Shown piece after piece: positions 46,639-60,835 of a stretch of DNA of 64,000 nt. The notes beneath the pieces were generated by a model, which was not told the DNA's origin, searched no databases, and saw only the letters and a program-made list of their open reading frames with translations. Each line of letters starts with the position of its first letter. Position 1 is the stretch's first letter. Location of the stretch: assembly GCF_902459465.1 (NCBI RefSeq), contig NC_047077.1, positions 4,464,001-4,528,000 of the forward strand, in the 5' to 3' direction. The stretch comes from Asterias rubens (Eukaryota > Echinodermata > Asteroidea > Forcipulatida > Asteriidae). Both the position numbers and the translations under genes were made by a program.

Positions 46639-46669
46639 CGGTGCCTCTTTGCTTCTGTTGGTTTGACCC

Positions 46670-46868
46670 CGGCCCAATTTCTTGAAGCACTGAGCTGATA
46701 AGCACAAAAAGTAGCCAAGCACAAACAAATAAGCTTACTAGACAAGGTTACCAGCTAAAATTGTATGCCAAAGACGTGTACAATTTGTGACAAGTACTGA
46801 CCCTGTTCAGTTTTGCTAAGCAGTAAATTTTGAAGCAATATTATTTTCTGCTTAATCAGCTCTATGAA
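46670..46868. mobile_element. Fold-back MITE, GGCCCAATTTC family
   Basis: Begins GGCCCAATTTCTTGAAGCAC and ends TTTCTGCTTAATCAGCTCTA. It is a relative of 34,838-35,006. Confidence 0.5.
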
Positions 46869-47054
46869 TAAGCACATCATAAATAAAATCTTTGACATTG
46901 TATTTATTCATCATTATTGATTAAAACTTCATCAAATCCATGGCCACAATTAATTCAAAAGCAAATAAAAAATGGTGTATTATGGTTTGTCATGGATTTG
47001 ATACTATGTAGACTGCAGGTATACCTTCAGGAATGCTGGTCATCATCTCGCCAC

Positions 47055-47325
47055 CCAGCAAGCTCGCCACCGCCCCCTGCAAAGTCTCCCCCTAACCGGC
47101 TCATCGCACGGGTCGTTACAAAGTTGCCCCCGACAAGGTCGCCCCAAACAATGTCGCCCCCTGGCAAAGTCTCCCCAGAAAATAAGTAAGGATTCTTGCG
47201 GTAGTACAATGTGTACTCAATTAATATTGTATTGGAAAGAATATAAAGTAGAGCCTACTGACAATGTCGCCCCCGGCCAATGTCGCCCCCTTACGAAGTC
47301 GCCCCCAGAAAATAATTAACTGTTT
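47055..47325. repeat. Dispersed GTCGCCCCC short repeats
   Basis: About nine copies of (A/G)TCGCCCCC or GTCTCCCC with spacers of 6-12 bases, in two groups at 47,080-47,180 and 47,266-47,315. Each group ends CCAGAAAATAA. They directly precede the left edge of duplicated copy B. Confidence 0.6.
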
Positions 47326-50300
47326 CTATGGTGGATACTTTGTGGAAATTATTCTTTCGGTAATGGCTTAATTATTGTATTGGAAAGAATATAAGTTAAA
47401 GTCTGCTTGAGGAAAAAAGTCATCAATAATAATAAACTCCATGCACAAAGTTCAAATTTTTGGTAAATGATTTTATTAACGTCGCTCAATTTAAATTTTA
47501 ACACCAAACAAATACTTAATCTGTTTTGGTTTTTTTAACAAATAATATTAATAGGCTAAATAGCAATTACTGAATTACAGATGTAACATTTTACAACAAA
47601 TCGTAGACTAACTGTTTCTATAGTGGACACTTGGTGGAAAGCTTAATAATGAGTTTCTAAGTGCAAAACTAAAATAACAATGAGAATGATTTTTGGACAT
47701 TATCTCAGAAGTTAATAATAATCACCGTTTAAAAAAGACATCTTTCTAAAGCATAATTCAGGTGAACTGAAACAAAATGTTAGAAAATGAACTTTCCTTT
47801 GCAGTTTGTGTAAGAAAATTTCTACTATTTATTATAGGGGAATTTTACTTGTATCTTATCATACCTCTTTTTTAAATATAATGATAGCCCAAACATATTT
47901 TTATGGTTCTTAATTTTTATGAAATATTTCTCATTATAAGTATTGCTTTGCTTGATTGGCTTCGCCTCGGATTCCATTTCCCCCCTCTGGTGAACAAAAC
48001 GCCATGGACCCGTCACAGCTTGCAACAACTGTATAATGTACCCAATTCAATTAGAAGGTCAGGCTCAGTACACAAATCAAAATTTGTCTTGGTAAAAATT
48101 CATCACATCTCAATTTTCAACAATAATATTATTTATTAAAACCTTAAAACACATTGCTTTTATATTTGGCTCTTTGGACTGTGAAGTGTTTGTGGACATA
48201 AATCTAATTGGAAAACATGTTTTAAAATTATCATTCACACTATTTGCCTCAAAACTGCAAAGTTTTCCATTTACTTTGTGAACTAAAATGTCTGCTAATT
48301 TGAGGAGTCCAGAATAATCTTCAACAAAATGGCAGCCTGTACTGTTAGCTCAAGAAGGGCATAACAAGAAAACCAAACAATTTTAAGGTATATTTATGTG
48401 TGGGTCATTTTTTTTCAAAAATCGAAAAATCATTCCAACCATGTAGGCCTATTCTTTCCATAGCAAGAACTTCCTATAGCACAAAACACCAAACCCAAAT
48501 GCAACATGTCCCTTTAAGCATGTGAGGTAATTCAACATTAAAAAGTCAGGCTCAGTACTTATTATCAAACCTTGTTGAAAATTCATCACATCTCAAATTT
48601 CGATCACATTGTCATCAAAACCTTCTCCAAGAGAAACATTGCTGTTAGATTTAACGCTTTGGACTATGACATTATTTGTTACATGTACATGGGCAATTAT
48701 ATCCACACTAATGGGCAAAAAAGTGCGACATGGAAAGGGAATGTTGGATAGTCACAAAATTCAGTTTGTTGTCATGTATTTTGGTCTGTGTACATTCAGA
48801 AGCAGATGAGGATTGTGGTTAACAAAAAAAAGGTGCCTGTCTTACAAAGTTATCCCTTTGGTCCATTAGTGTGGAATTGCCCACATGTATGATATGAATA
48901 TGGGCCCAGTTAAATAAAGCATAAAAGCAAAACAACTTGCTCAGCACAGAAAAGTATTGCTTCACAGAAACAGGTTTCCACCCAAAATAACATAGCAAAT
49001 AAGTTTGTCAAGAAGTGTTTTCTGCATGCCTAACAGCTTTATGAAATAGGGCCTTGGTTGGAAACATGTTTTGGAAGTAGTGTATAATTATCAACACTAA
49101 AAGGTGCCTTAAATCTGTGTGGTTTTCCTTATACTTTGTGTTTTGTGGAGTCAAAAATTCATTTTACTTTGTGAACTAAAATAGTCCGCCATTTTTAGGA
49201 GTCCACAATTTGCTTCAACAAAATGACAGACTATGTTACTTCAAGAGAGTATAAAAAGAAAACCAAACAATTTCCAGGTACATGTTAATCTGTGTGGATC
49301 ATTTATTTATTTATTTTAAAACATATTTTCAACCATATCCATTTCACAGCAAGCACTTTTTAAAGCCCAAAACAGTAACACCCCCATTTGAAAGCGACGT
49401 GTCCCCTTTAGGCATGTGGGATAATTCAACAATAAAAAGTCGTACTCGGTACTTTTTATCAAACCTTGTTGAAAATTCATCACATCTCAAATTTCAACAA
49501 TTTCAATCACATAGTCATCAAAACCTTCTTCAAGAGACACATTGCTTTTAAATTTGTGTGTAATTATCAACACCAAGGTGCCTCAAAACTGTGTGGTTTT
49601 CCTTTTACTTTGTGGAGTCAAAAATTCCATAATACTTATACTGTGCACTAAAATAGTCTGCCATTTTGAGGAGTCATGAATTTGCTTCAACAAAAATGGC
49701 AGGTTGTGTTATAGTTCAGGAGGGTTACAAGAAAATACAAACGATTTCCAGGTATATTTTTGTGGAAAATTATTTTCTAATTTCAATCATATTGTCAGCA
49801 ATTTCACGAAGGGCCAAAAAAGCAGCTAAATATGTCTTTTTCGAGAAATCCACATTTTAAGTTTAGCTAGTTTTGAAACTACTAGTTGGTAGACTATTCA
49901 AAATTTAATCTCAGAATTTTTTACATGTCAGGGAAGAAGTGATCCTAAAAACTGTGAGGTTTTCCAAATACTTTGTGAACTATGATGGTCTGCCATTTTG
50001 GGGAGTCAAACTACTGTTTCAACAAAATGGCAGATCATGTTAGTTCAAGACAGCCAAGGAAAACCAAACAATTTCCAGGTGTATTTGTGTGGATCATTAT
50101 TTTCTAAATTTAAAACATCTTTGGATGACAGTAATTTAAGAGCGGCATATAGGGTAGAGACATGGGCCTTCAGTGATACATGTAGATGTTCATCCATGAC
50201 TGCACAGAGATTTCTGGCTTTCGTTGAGTGGTTTCACATCACCAAATGTGATGGAAATGACTGGAAGTGGCTGTTGTGAAAATCTTGATGTAAAATGAAG

Positions 50301-53300
50301 AACCAATGCTTTGCAGCATTAAGCATCATCTTGTTTGCAGTGGCTCTTTGGTGAATGTCCTTGATGCATGCATTGAGTTTCATTAGTACAGTGTTGCAGT
50401 CTGGCATAAACATGTGTCCGTGGTCGCCTCATGCTCACATTGTAATGGGGCCGCATTCCTGGAGTCACCCTCCTCATCACCTGTTCTCTTTCAATCTCTC
50501 CCAATGTGGAGAAGATATTATCAAAGTACTGCAAGATAATCAAAGAAAAACAAATAACTAGTAGAAATAATTATTGGTTACCTCACCTCTGTAGGTAATC
50601 GAGACTTTCCACCCCCTCAGCTTTATTATGGAAACATAATGAACTTACTTCTGTTTTGTGTTTTAAAAAAAAGGTATGAGTTCACTCTTTATCGTAAAAC
50701 CTTGGCCAAGGCTAAGGATGATAATCTAATACTAATAATTTACCATTCGGACAACTTCTCATTGAGCCAAATACAGTGATGGCAACCTGCTCCATCATTT
50801 GTAAATTAAGGACATAGGTCTGGAATCCGGAATTACACAATATCCCCCAGAAAGGGAGATTAAAGTACCCTCCATATATTTTCATGAGGGATTTAAAGCA
50901 TAGCATGGTATAGGTGCCTGCCTAGCCTGTGCATGCAGCACAATAGATTTCCCGGTTCAAATAATATGGTCAACTGACCATAAAAAAAATGGATACTCTG
51001 AGTTGTTCCGGGCGTTTATAAGTCGGCCAACATAAGCTAGTTTGAATAAGATTTTACTTTTTTTTTTATACACCATCAGACATGGTTAAAATAACGAGAA
51101 TGTATGGACAAAATTGCACAGTTTTCGCATGGGGCACTTTCGTAATATTTGCAGGATCTACATGCAGATTTGACATGGTTGTTCTGATGCAATTAACTTT
51201 GATCAAAGGTTTTATATAAACACCATCAAAATACCTTCCCTATAGCATCTGCACTCAGGCCTGGAATAACATGCTTGCTACGGAGACCATCGATCTCCAT
51301 TGCCCCATGTATTGGCCTTGGTGCCTTCAAAAGTTTCCCACTGAAGTGCCCTTTGCAAAATGCAAATGGCCTTGCCCTTCCAACATGAAATTCCAGGCCT
51401 GCTCATGAGTCGGTCTACACTGCTGCCCCTTTCAATGTTCGATTTATCTTTTACATAAGGATTTGTTGTGATAATAATTCTGAGCAGTATTACCTGAGCA
51501 TCCCTTGTCTCTAGGCAACATCTGAGCAGAACACAAACAACTAAAGAGGTTTTCCATCATCTCATTTTCTTATGTGCTTGTCTTGTCATTTCTCTTTTAG
51601 ACCTGTAAAGAAAACAATTTTGGGTTGAAAAACAAAATTGAGTAGAGTGGGACTCGAACTAACCACCTCCAGATTAACGTGTAGACATTTCTACCAACTG
51701 TGTCATATATGATCCCTGGCTACACGACAGTTTAAAACGATGTATGTACAAAATAGGGACACCGACATAGGTCTAGATAGCTCAGTTGGTATAGAGTGCT
51801 GTCACATTAAAGGAACACGTTGCCTTGGATCGGACGAGTGGGTCTATAAAAAGCGTTTGTAACCATTTGTTATAAAATGCATATTGTTGGAAAGATGTTT
51901 TAAGAGTAGAATACAATGATCCACACATATTTGCGTCGAAGTTGCATGGTTTTCCTTTTACTTTGTGAACTTACACGGTCGGCCATTTATGGGAGTCCAA
52001 AATTTGACTCCCATAAGTGGCCGATGGTGTTTGTCGACGAGGTATGAAGAAAACTACGAAATTTCGAGGCAACTTTGTGTGGATCATTATATTCTACTTT
52101 TAAAACATCTTTCTGATCAATGCATTTAATAACAAACGGTTACAACACTTTTCAAAAACCAGCTCGACCGATCCAAGGCAACGTGCTCCTTTAATCCATT
52201 TATTAAAAACATTTATGTTTAAAGTACATGGGTGTCAAATTGCCTGTGTTTCGATGCAAAACATTTCAAATGAATCATGCTTTTATATGATGACCTAAAA
52301 CTGTATGCAATTAGCATTCCGCAAGATTGAAAAACATTGAGAGGGGACCAGTAGCTCTATCTTGATGCATCTTTTTACAGTACGCTCTGTATAGTCTTCA
52401 CCATAAGATGGATCAATCACAGGATTAACTTAAATATGCAATATAGGATATTTCAAAGTTACACTTCAAGGGGTGTGTTTTGGCGACAGTAACCAATACA
52501 AATTTTGATTATTGGCCTGTGATTAACCGTTGGCTAATTCAACCAAAAAAATTATTGGTTACAACCGCCAAAACGCACCGCTGGGGTTATGATCGCACAA
52601 GGCATTCTGATAAAGAAAAACAGTGAAATCATTCAATTGGTGACAATGAAACACCCTGAATATATTCATGCATACCTACAGACATTATTGGTTGGCACAC
52701 ACCATAAAGTTGGGCACTAGCCAGTCGCAGAAACGTGGCCATAACATGCCACAACAAAATCATTAAAATGAAAACTGTTTTAATTCTGGACGCAAATCTC
52801 AAATACAGGAGTTCAGTAAAACTTTTTTGTTAGCGATACTGGGCCCAATTTCATGGCTCTACTTACTGCAGAATTCTGTGCTAACGATCACGATTCTCTG
52901 CTTACGAGCAAGCGCCGAGTTTCTGCCCTAGCCTTGTAAGTGTAGAATGCCTAGTAACAGGGCGTACGCACGCGCAGAAGCCAAAATTAACCGCTAACCC
53001 GTGAAATACGCGTGCTGTAACCTCCGTAACCTTGATTCTGTCCTTACAGTAAGCAGAGCCATAAAACTGGGCCCTGTCGTAAGCTAATTTATTTAAAGAT
53101 AGAATAACAACAAACTTGACTGCAACTTACCATGTGTGTATTGCAGGATGATGGCAAATATTTCACTACAGTAAAGCTTCTATGGCACTTTATGTACTCG
53201 TGTCTCTTCAGCAGTCTCTTCAGCAGCCATTTCAGGGGAGGCCTTGCAGGTGGGCTGCCTCCCCACACATCTTCCTGCACATCTCAGAGTGTCATCTTCT

Positions 53301-54172
53301 CAAGGATTCCTACAAGTAAAACAAAAAAAATATTGGGATTGAGCAAAGAAAAAAATGCCCAGTCTGGTTACCTTGAGGTTTATTATTTGATAAGTAAAAT
53401 AAATAAAAAATACAACACATGATAAAACAACTTATTGACCCAAACGACATGATGTCATAATAATATTTGTAGTAATAACTAGTTCTTATATAGAGCACAT
53501 TTCACAATAACCCTCTCAAGGCGCTTTACATTATTGCATTGGTCAATTGGCCATAACATTCTTTTAATCTGTCTCAGCTCCCTTGGGGGTATACAACCTG
53601 GGCAACCCTATGCTCTAAGGGCTTTTCATACACAGTATCAACCTCTACCCTAGCTGGTACCCACTTATAGTGTCCCGACCGGAATTTGAATACACACTCC
53701 GATGACCTAACCACCAGAACTTAAATTTGATGATCAGGAAAATCTTTGTTGCGCCATTTTGAGAGTGTTGTACAATGAATTTCTCCATGATTGTGCAGTT
53801 AATGAACATATTAGGTGACACTCAATCCATTAAACAGATTTTTAAATGCCTACCATAAAATTCATATGCAATTTTACTCCCATAATGGCAAATGCTGCAA
53901 TCAGCAGCCTTAAATGACAATGACGCAGTGGGTCAAATACTCATTTTCATTACTAAAATTATTTGAAATTTTTGGCAATTTCAAATATTAGTGAAATGTT
54001 TTTCAAGTAACAGAGCCTTATCCCAAGCCCAGGCGGGTTGCTGGCAAAAAATTAATGTCCACATAAAAACATTCTGACTTTCTCAAACAGAAACTTTCTT
54101 CCTATTCAAGGTATTAAACCTGCCTTGCTAACACAAAAAATAAACTTGGAGGGGGTTGGGGGGACATCAAAC

Positions 54173-54326
54173 CTTTTTCAATTCTTCTTCCTCAAGCCGC
54201 AACCTCTCATCTGCTTCTCGCTTTTTTCTCTCCGACTCTTTTTTACTCATCTCTAAGACTTTTTTGTTCTCGTCACCGTCTGAGTCTGTGTTACTTTCCA
54301 GGAGAATGGTTTGCCTTGGTTGTTTA
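54173..54326 (-). pseudogene. USP37-like linker exon (copy B)
   Basis: 154 bases, the same length, phases and coding content as 11,548-11,701. Confidence 0.7.
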
Positions 54327-56206
54327 CTGCCACAAAGAGTGAGGAGAAAAAAAAATCAATTAACAAATTGTCACATGTTTTGTTCTCAATTTATATTTGG
54401 TTTACTGTAACACCATGTGTATAATCTACTTACTGGTTACATGATTACATTAAGTTGAGAAATTGTCTTGCTATATATTCTACTACCGCAATTGTTTGCA
54501 TATTGTCAGGTAAGGGTTGAAAACAAATATATTAAACTCCATATTATACATATTTAACCTATTTATCATTTACAAAGCGGCAATAAATTCACCAACAGTG
54601 ACACCACAGGCCAAAAACAAAAATCGGATACAGTATAAAGGTATTAAAAGTGAAGAAAACTTAATAAGCAGTGGTATCAATGTAATGTGACGTCTAACCT
54701 TACACTCTAACTAGGCCTAATTGCGGGATAATGATGTAAAAGCTCCTATTCTAATCTAATTGATGAGCTAATACACTCAAACTATAGTATCAATAATAAT
54801 ACCAGACATTTATATGGCAACATTTGCGCAACACAAAACATAAAACAATAAACAAATATACACAAAGCAATTGTTACAATAGAAAGCAAACTACGTATAC
54901 GAGTCTCAAAACAACATTGATAAAGAGGCACAAGACATACCAGCCGTCGATTTCACAAAACTCTTCCTAACTTAAGACTAATCCTAGGACTTAGGACGAG
55001 TCCCAAACCTGCACTGTAGCATGCAGACCTTTACATTTATCCTAAGTTAGGACGAGTTTCGTACTAACTCGAGATAAGACGAGTCCTAACTCTTTGTGAA
55101 ATCAACCCCAGGCATGTTAGTATTAACTATCCATGACAAAAATGAGGAAAAGAGAAAACCAGGCAAGAAAAACAGAAGAAAAGATAATATTCCTGTACTT
55201 TTGTACACAGAAAGTGAAATATAAAGGAGGAAAATCAAAACCCAAAAAGAGGAAGTCATCTGAAAGGACAAAACTTAAACATATAAGAAGTCTGCAATGG
55301 GTTTTTAATTATAAAAATCATCTGGAAGATAACAATGAATGAAAAATGCATACATGTTTCAATATGAGGGTGACAGATAAAAGCATCCATTTAAATAGTA
55401 TTGAGGGAAAAATATGTTTATAAATTTACAAACCAAAATAAGAAACATTTTATAAACAAGAAATCAAATGACATGTGCAGGCATTTTACATAAATTAATG
55501 CCTTATCAACGTTCAACAATATTCAAACAAAAGTATACAATATGAACAACGATCAATTAAAACCACAATTTTAAGTCTTGTAATGTACATGTATAATATC
55601 AAATAATAAACCCCAAGGGAAACCGATCAGGTAAATTTTTTTAATGATTCCGGGAGCAGGATTTGAACCAACGAACTCCAAATTAACGTGCCAGCACTCA
55701 AGGCCTTATACTTCACGAAAGGTAACGAGGGTGATTGCCCCTCTGGTCATTGCCTTTGAAATGCTCCAGTAATTTACAATTTCCACATAAGGGGAAACCA
55801 TTACCAAGGGAAAAATGCCTTGGTGCCGGTGCCCTTTCACAAACAAAGCATACAGGCCTGCTAACCCTGTGTTGGCGGGCTCTCCATTTTGTCAATATCT
55901 TAGTTCAGGGTGCCATGTATTATTGTTTCTACTATATTACCTTCCAGTATGCACTAATAATCCAATCAAACCAGAGTGTGATATCAGGCGATAACCCAAT
56001 CACAGTTTTCATATTGCACTCTGAGTATTGTGAGTGTCAATGTATCACGCTTCGCATACGGTCAGTGCAAAAGTTACATTCTGAACTTTGCATGGCAACA
56101 CCAAAAACAAAAACCCAACCTAACCTCATTGACTTGATTAGGCTGGTAGATAAATAGTTATTGAGTGACATGAAATCACATCGATGATGAGAAAATATTT
56201 AAGTAC

Positions 56207-56545
56207 CTGTTGTCGTCATAGTTCAGCCTCTTCCTTGAGGGCGCAGTGGGCGTAAAACTGAAGCGTGAGGGCTTAAACGACTCGCTCCTTGCAGACCAAT
56301 TAGATTCCCTCGTCGACGGGGCTGTGAGGGACAACCTTTGAGTTCTCTCGGCATTGAGTTGTTGTGGCCTTGGAGATGACGTCCCGTTGACTAATGACTT
56401 TGGGAGAGAGGTTGGACTCTGGGTTTCCTTGGTGCAGTGGTAGTGGACGGACAATTACCTGGGTATGAGGATGTGACGACGGAGCTTGGAGTACTGGAAG
56501 GCGTCAGCGTCAAATTTGTAGCGCTTAAGATGAATGATAATTACC
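56207..56545 (-). pseudogene. USP37-like LKRY exon with premature TAA (copy B)
   Basis: 339 bases: the expected 330 plus a 9-base in-frame insertion (FTPTAPSRKR in place of FAPSRKR). The frame is kept but TAA stands at 56,455-56,457, directly after ILIPR. At this position the family has a conserved Tyr. Confidence 0.85.
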
Positions 56546-57484
56546 CTGAAAGAACAAGATAAATTGCCCCACTATCAAGTCCAGAAAACTCATTTGGTTT
56601 GACAGGTCGGACAGAGGTGATGAATGATCAAATAATCAAACAAGGACAGGAGAATACATGTTGGGAAAATGTTTTCTGTAAGCTGATTGGTTTGCTCTGC
56701 GATTTATTGGAAAACAATCAGTCACCACTTATAATTTATAACGGTTGCAGAAGTTAAGAATGACTCGAGACATAGTACTTGCGATCTTCATTGTCCGTTT
56801 GTAAGGTTGCGGTTTTTGGAAAGGCGAGAATGAAAGACATAACATGTCTGATTGAAAACCATTGGACCAATTTGCATTCGAAAGCTTTGTAAGTGACAAT
56901 GATGAATTTAAACAGGTTTACGAAGACAAATTTATCAATTCTTTAGAAAAAAAAGTGAAAATGAAAGACAGCACTACCTTTGATTGAGCACCATTGGACC
57001 AATTTGCCATCAAAAGCTTTGCAATTGATGATAAATTGAAAAAGGTTTTCTGAAGACAACTCTTATACCAATTTATCATTACTATTGACAACATGAAATT
57101 CTCAGCAAGGAGGAAAATGAAGGTAAAAAAAACAGGGTTTGCTGTTCTGTTACTTCGATTACCTAGGATTATACTAGGATAATTGCACAGTGGTAACAGT
57201 TGGTGGAAAAAAAACAATACACAGATGGACATCAGGGCATGAAAAAACATGCACAAACACCAATGAACAAAGGTATTTAAAAAGGCAAGACATATATGTA
57301 TATACATAAATCCTCAATCTAGGTACAAAATAGGGCTACTATAACCCAATATAAAAACAATATTTTGTAAATGACAAAAATAAATAATTCTTCAATATTA
57401 TCAATCTTTAAAGACATTGGCACTCATATTGGGTTTTGTCCATTAAATACTGATTTATAGGCAAAAATATAAAGAAATATACAC

Positions 57485-59072
57485 CAGACCTGCCAACCTT
57501 GTAAAAAAAAATTGAGTACCACATTATCGCAGCGGCATAAGCCAGATCGCCCAGTGCACGTCGGCATATGGCACAATGCTTACGGTCAGTCAGCAAAAAC
57601 CATGGACCACGTCATTTAGATGAACCATTCATTTAATGTAATTATATATCATATTCACACAAAATACAGGCTACTTCATAAAATTAAAAAAAGGTGTATC
57701 ATGATATCAGTGTTTATCTTAGGGTGGTTTGTGTGGCCTTTTCTGACTTTTTGTGCTCGTGACCTTAAAAGTCTGGAAAAAAAATGAAAAAGAAATAACC
57801 AGTTGACTGGAAACTATGTTCCAAATGCCTAGATCAAGGATTTAAAACTGAAGGGGCAAATATTTTTTTTTTTTTTTTTTTTTTTTAATATCACAAAAAA
57901 ATTGGCCAGGGGTTTCCCTATGGGCGGTGAGCCCATTTTCACATATTTCTGATCCATAACATATATTAATTTCATTGACAAGCTCTGTTGAACAATGTTC
58001 CTAAATCAGTAGTAACTTAAACTCGGCATGCAAATATTATAACTTGGTATCCAGCTTTGGTTGCCCAGTAAGCGGACAAACGAAAGCCCACCGTAGAGTT
58101 TTCCAGTTCCACTTCAATTCAGGCATGCTTCAATTCATCATTTGTTTCCCTTATCAGGCTTATACAAAGATTACAGGCCATTAATTTCCCATTATTCTCC
58201 CCAAATTCTCGGGAGTTGGGAAAAATCGTGACGCAAATAATAACATGACTACCTCCTGACCTAAACTGCTGCCGCTCTTTGAGTGAGATGTCTAAATCAA
58301 ATTAAGTGTGTGGACTGCCGACTGCATGTGCACGCGTGCATTCTCTTTTTTTCCGGGTGAAGGAGTACTTTTTCCCCCATCACTGACACTTCGCCTTCGA
58401 TCGGCGTCCATGTTGCATAGTAGGGACTTTTCGTTTTCGACGACGGATGGTTCTGCGACGGGTAAGATGACATTTGGCGTCATCTGCGCATGCGTCGGCT
58501 TTGAGGACGGGAGCCCTCAATTTCTACAACAGTACTTTGGATGATTCTTCGTTGTGCTGAAAACGACAACGTTTAGGTGAACAACCGTCGCAGAACCATC
58601 CGTCGTCGAAAACGAAAAGTCCCTAGATATAAACACACGGCGACGCCGAACGAATTCGAGCCGAGTTGTGTGCACGTACATGTACATCCATGCATAAGGC
58701 TGTACATGTACTATACCAGGTTGACCGAACTGGTATGCGCCATTCCCACCCCCTCTGTTACGCATTGGTTCATTAGTTTTCCAGCGGGAGTAAGAATTTT
58801 AAAAATAATTCTAAGCACAACCTCTTTTTTATCGAAGCGCATAATGATCACTCAGATGTGGGGTGTTTTTGATCTGTTGTTTTTGCACTTGGGGTTGAAC
58901 GAATAACAGTTGATTAAATTGAGAACAAAATTGTCCGTTCGTGCTGCAGTTTTAAAACACCGCGATTTAGATTTAGCCTTTTGCGTACATTCTGCAGCAT
59001 ATCTCGTACCACCGTAATCAGGGGTGAAAATGCGTGCATGGTACGCAAAATGCGTACAGGTTGGCAGGTCTG
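57485..59072. mobile_element. 1,588-bp TIR element inserted in copy B
   Basis: The ends are perfect 15-base inverted repeats (CAGACCTGCCAACCT). ATACAC flanks both sides (57,479-57,484 and 59,073-59,078), and copy A has the unoccupied site (ATATACATTATAAG). The interior carries a T-run of about 33 bases, a nested MITE and no credible transposase. The CAG... ends resemble hAT, but a 6-base target duplication is not the hAT norm, so the superfamily is left open. Confidence 0.9.
58423..58623. mobile_element. Nested TA-flanked MITE
   Basis: Perfect 39-base inverted arms run 58,423-58,461 (GGGACTTTTCGTTTTCGACG...) and 58,585-58,623. TA on both sides is the Tc1/mariner target. It lies within the 57,485-59,072 element, so it is younger than it or travelled with it. 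Confidence 0.85.
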
Positions 59073-59193
59073 ATACACTATAAGTCACATGTCAAAGTTC
59101 AGCTGAGTGCACTGCCTAGTTGTTAAGAAAACAGCAACAAACAGCTTCCAATCAGCATCACAAAAAACACATCCCAACAAAAACTTCTATTAC

Positions 59194-59325
59194 CTTGGTA
59201 GCTTAGTGAACTTATGCGTGACTATAGCCTGCTTGCAGTCACATTCTCCGCAGGCATACTCTATACCCTCCTCTCTGAAGAACTGCTCCAGCGCCGTCTG
59301 GATCGACCCGATCGGGTTAGAATGA
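59194..59325 (-). pseudogene. USP37-like zinc-ribbon exon (copy B)
   Basis: 132 bases with coding sequence identical to 14,960-15,091, phases kept. Confidence 0.85.
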
Positions 59326-60534
59326 CTGAAACATGGACCAATAATAACAATCGTTAATAGGAGTCCCTAACCACCGGTTCTTTTCGGAACCAACACTAGT
59401 CACATAGAGATATTCACATGTTGTCACCGCAAACCTCTCTAAGTTAGGCCGTGTTCGAATTGGCGACTTCGGCTACGGCCATTCTTCAACACTGACAGAC
59501 GCGCTGATCTAGCCGTAGCTGTAGCCAAAGTCGCCAATTTGGACACGGCCTTATACCTCAACCTGGATCGACCCGATAGGGTTAGAAATACTGAAATATG
59601 GAAAAGTTTAAAACAATTGATACAAATATTGAATTGTGACAATTAACATTTTAAAATTTAAAAAGTATGGCAATGAATTTACTTTTATAGAGAAGGAAAC
59701 TTCTCCAAAAATCACATTAGTTTTGTTTCCTTTTGGTTTTATTAAAAAATACCAAACAACAAGTCCGGTAACAATTTTTCAGTTTACAAAAAGTGACATC
59801 AAGAGTTTATGATGTATATTAGAATAATTTAAAGATAAAACATTAGTCATTAACAATTAAAAATTATAGAAAAAGCGATAGATAAGATATATAAATGCAT
59901 TCGCTAACACAGAATTATTGAGGTGCAGTCGAGTCTGAGTGAAGTCCAGTTTACCTTGTCATGTGGGGAAAAAAATTCTGACATTTGAGAACTTTGAGGC
60001 AGAGCCGAAAGTAATCCAAAAAGGAGAACATTCTCAATACATGTACAGATTACAATAGATATATTGCCTTGGATCTCGTGCTTAAAAAGACATTCAAAAT
60101 ACACAATATATCGTTCAAAATTAGGGAATACATTATGACATTAACAAGATCTCCTGTACTGTTTTTAACACTCCAGTAACATAGCACACAATTATAAAAA
60201 TACAATGCACAATACAGGACACAATAAAACAGTCACTTAAAGACTAAAGGAAACAAATGTCAGCACAACACCCGCACTAGAAGCAGCCCAACAAATCACA
60301 TCGTCTCAGGAATAACATAAAGGTTTATATACAAGATGCGAAAGTATCTTATATACAAGAGTTCTAGTATAATATCATAGCATAATATCAGAACCCTCCC
60401 AACTGAATGTTATGTGGCCACAAAACGGGGAGGAATACAAAACGGAAAAAATATTTTAGAACTTTGTTGAGCCAGAGCCGAAAGTAAAAAAAAAAAAAAG
60501 AGTATTCTCAAGAGAGTAAAAATGATTGCCAAAC

Positions 60535-60803
60535 CTCCTTCTGGGCATGTCCAGCGAGAGATCGTAGAATTGTTCCGCCTTGGTCACAACCTCCCTGCAC
60601 TGCTTGCAGGTGATAGAGTGCATGACTTCAAATTCAAAGTTCTTGACAATCGGGCAGTCGTGCGGATAGCGAGACCTCAGTTTCATTTTATCATCATCCG
60701 TCCCTGGGGTCTCGTCCAAGGGGGAGTTTAGCGCCCTCTTGTTGGCCCTTTCGGTGTCGTCTTTGAGTTGATCCAGGCACTGACAGAGGAACTCTTGCGC
60801 ATC
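60535..60803 (-). pseudogene. USP37-like exon, complete DAQEF to DMPRR (copy B)
   Basis: 269 bases, phase 0 in and phase 2 out. It encodes DAQEFLCQCLDQL, FEFEVMHS, ITCKQCREVVTKAEQF and DLSLDMPRR. This is the full first zinc-ribbon half lost from copy A; the extra 49 bases are 60,568-60,616. Confidence 0.9.
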
Positions 60804-60835
60804 CTAGAAATGCAGAGGTTTAAAGACAATGGACA

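Noticed and set aside
58292-58483. 63-codon minus-strand ORF inside the copy-B transposon
   Set aside because: It spans the arm of the nested MITE and has no homologue I recognise; chance is sufficient.
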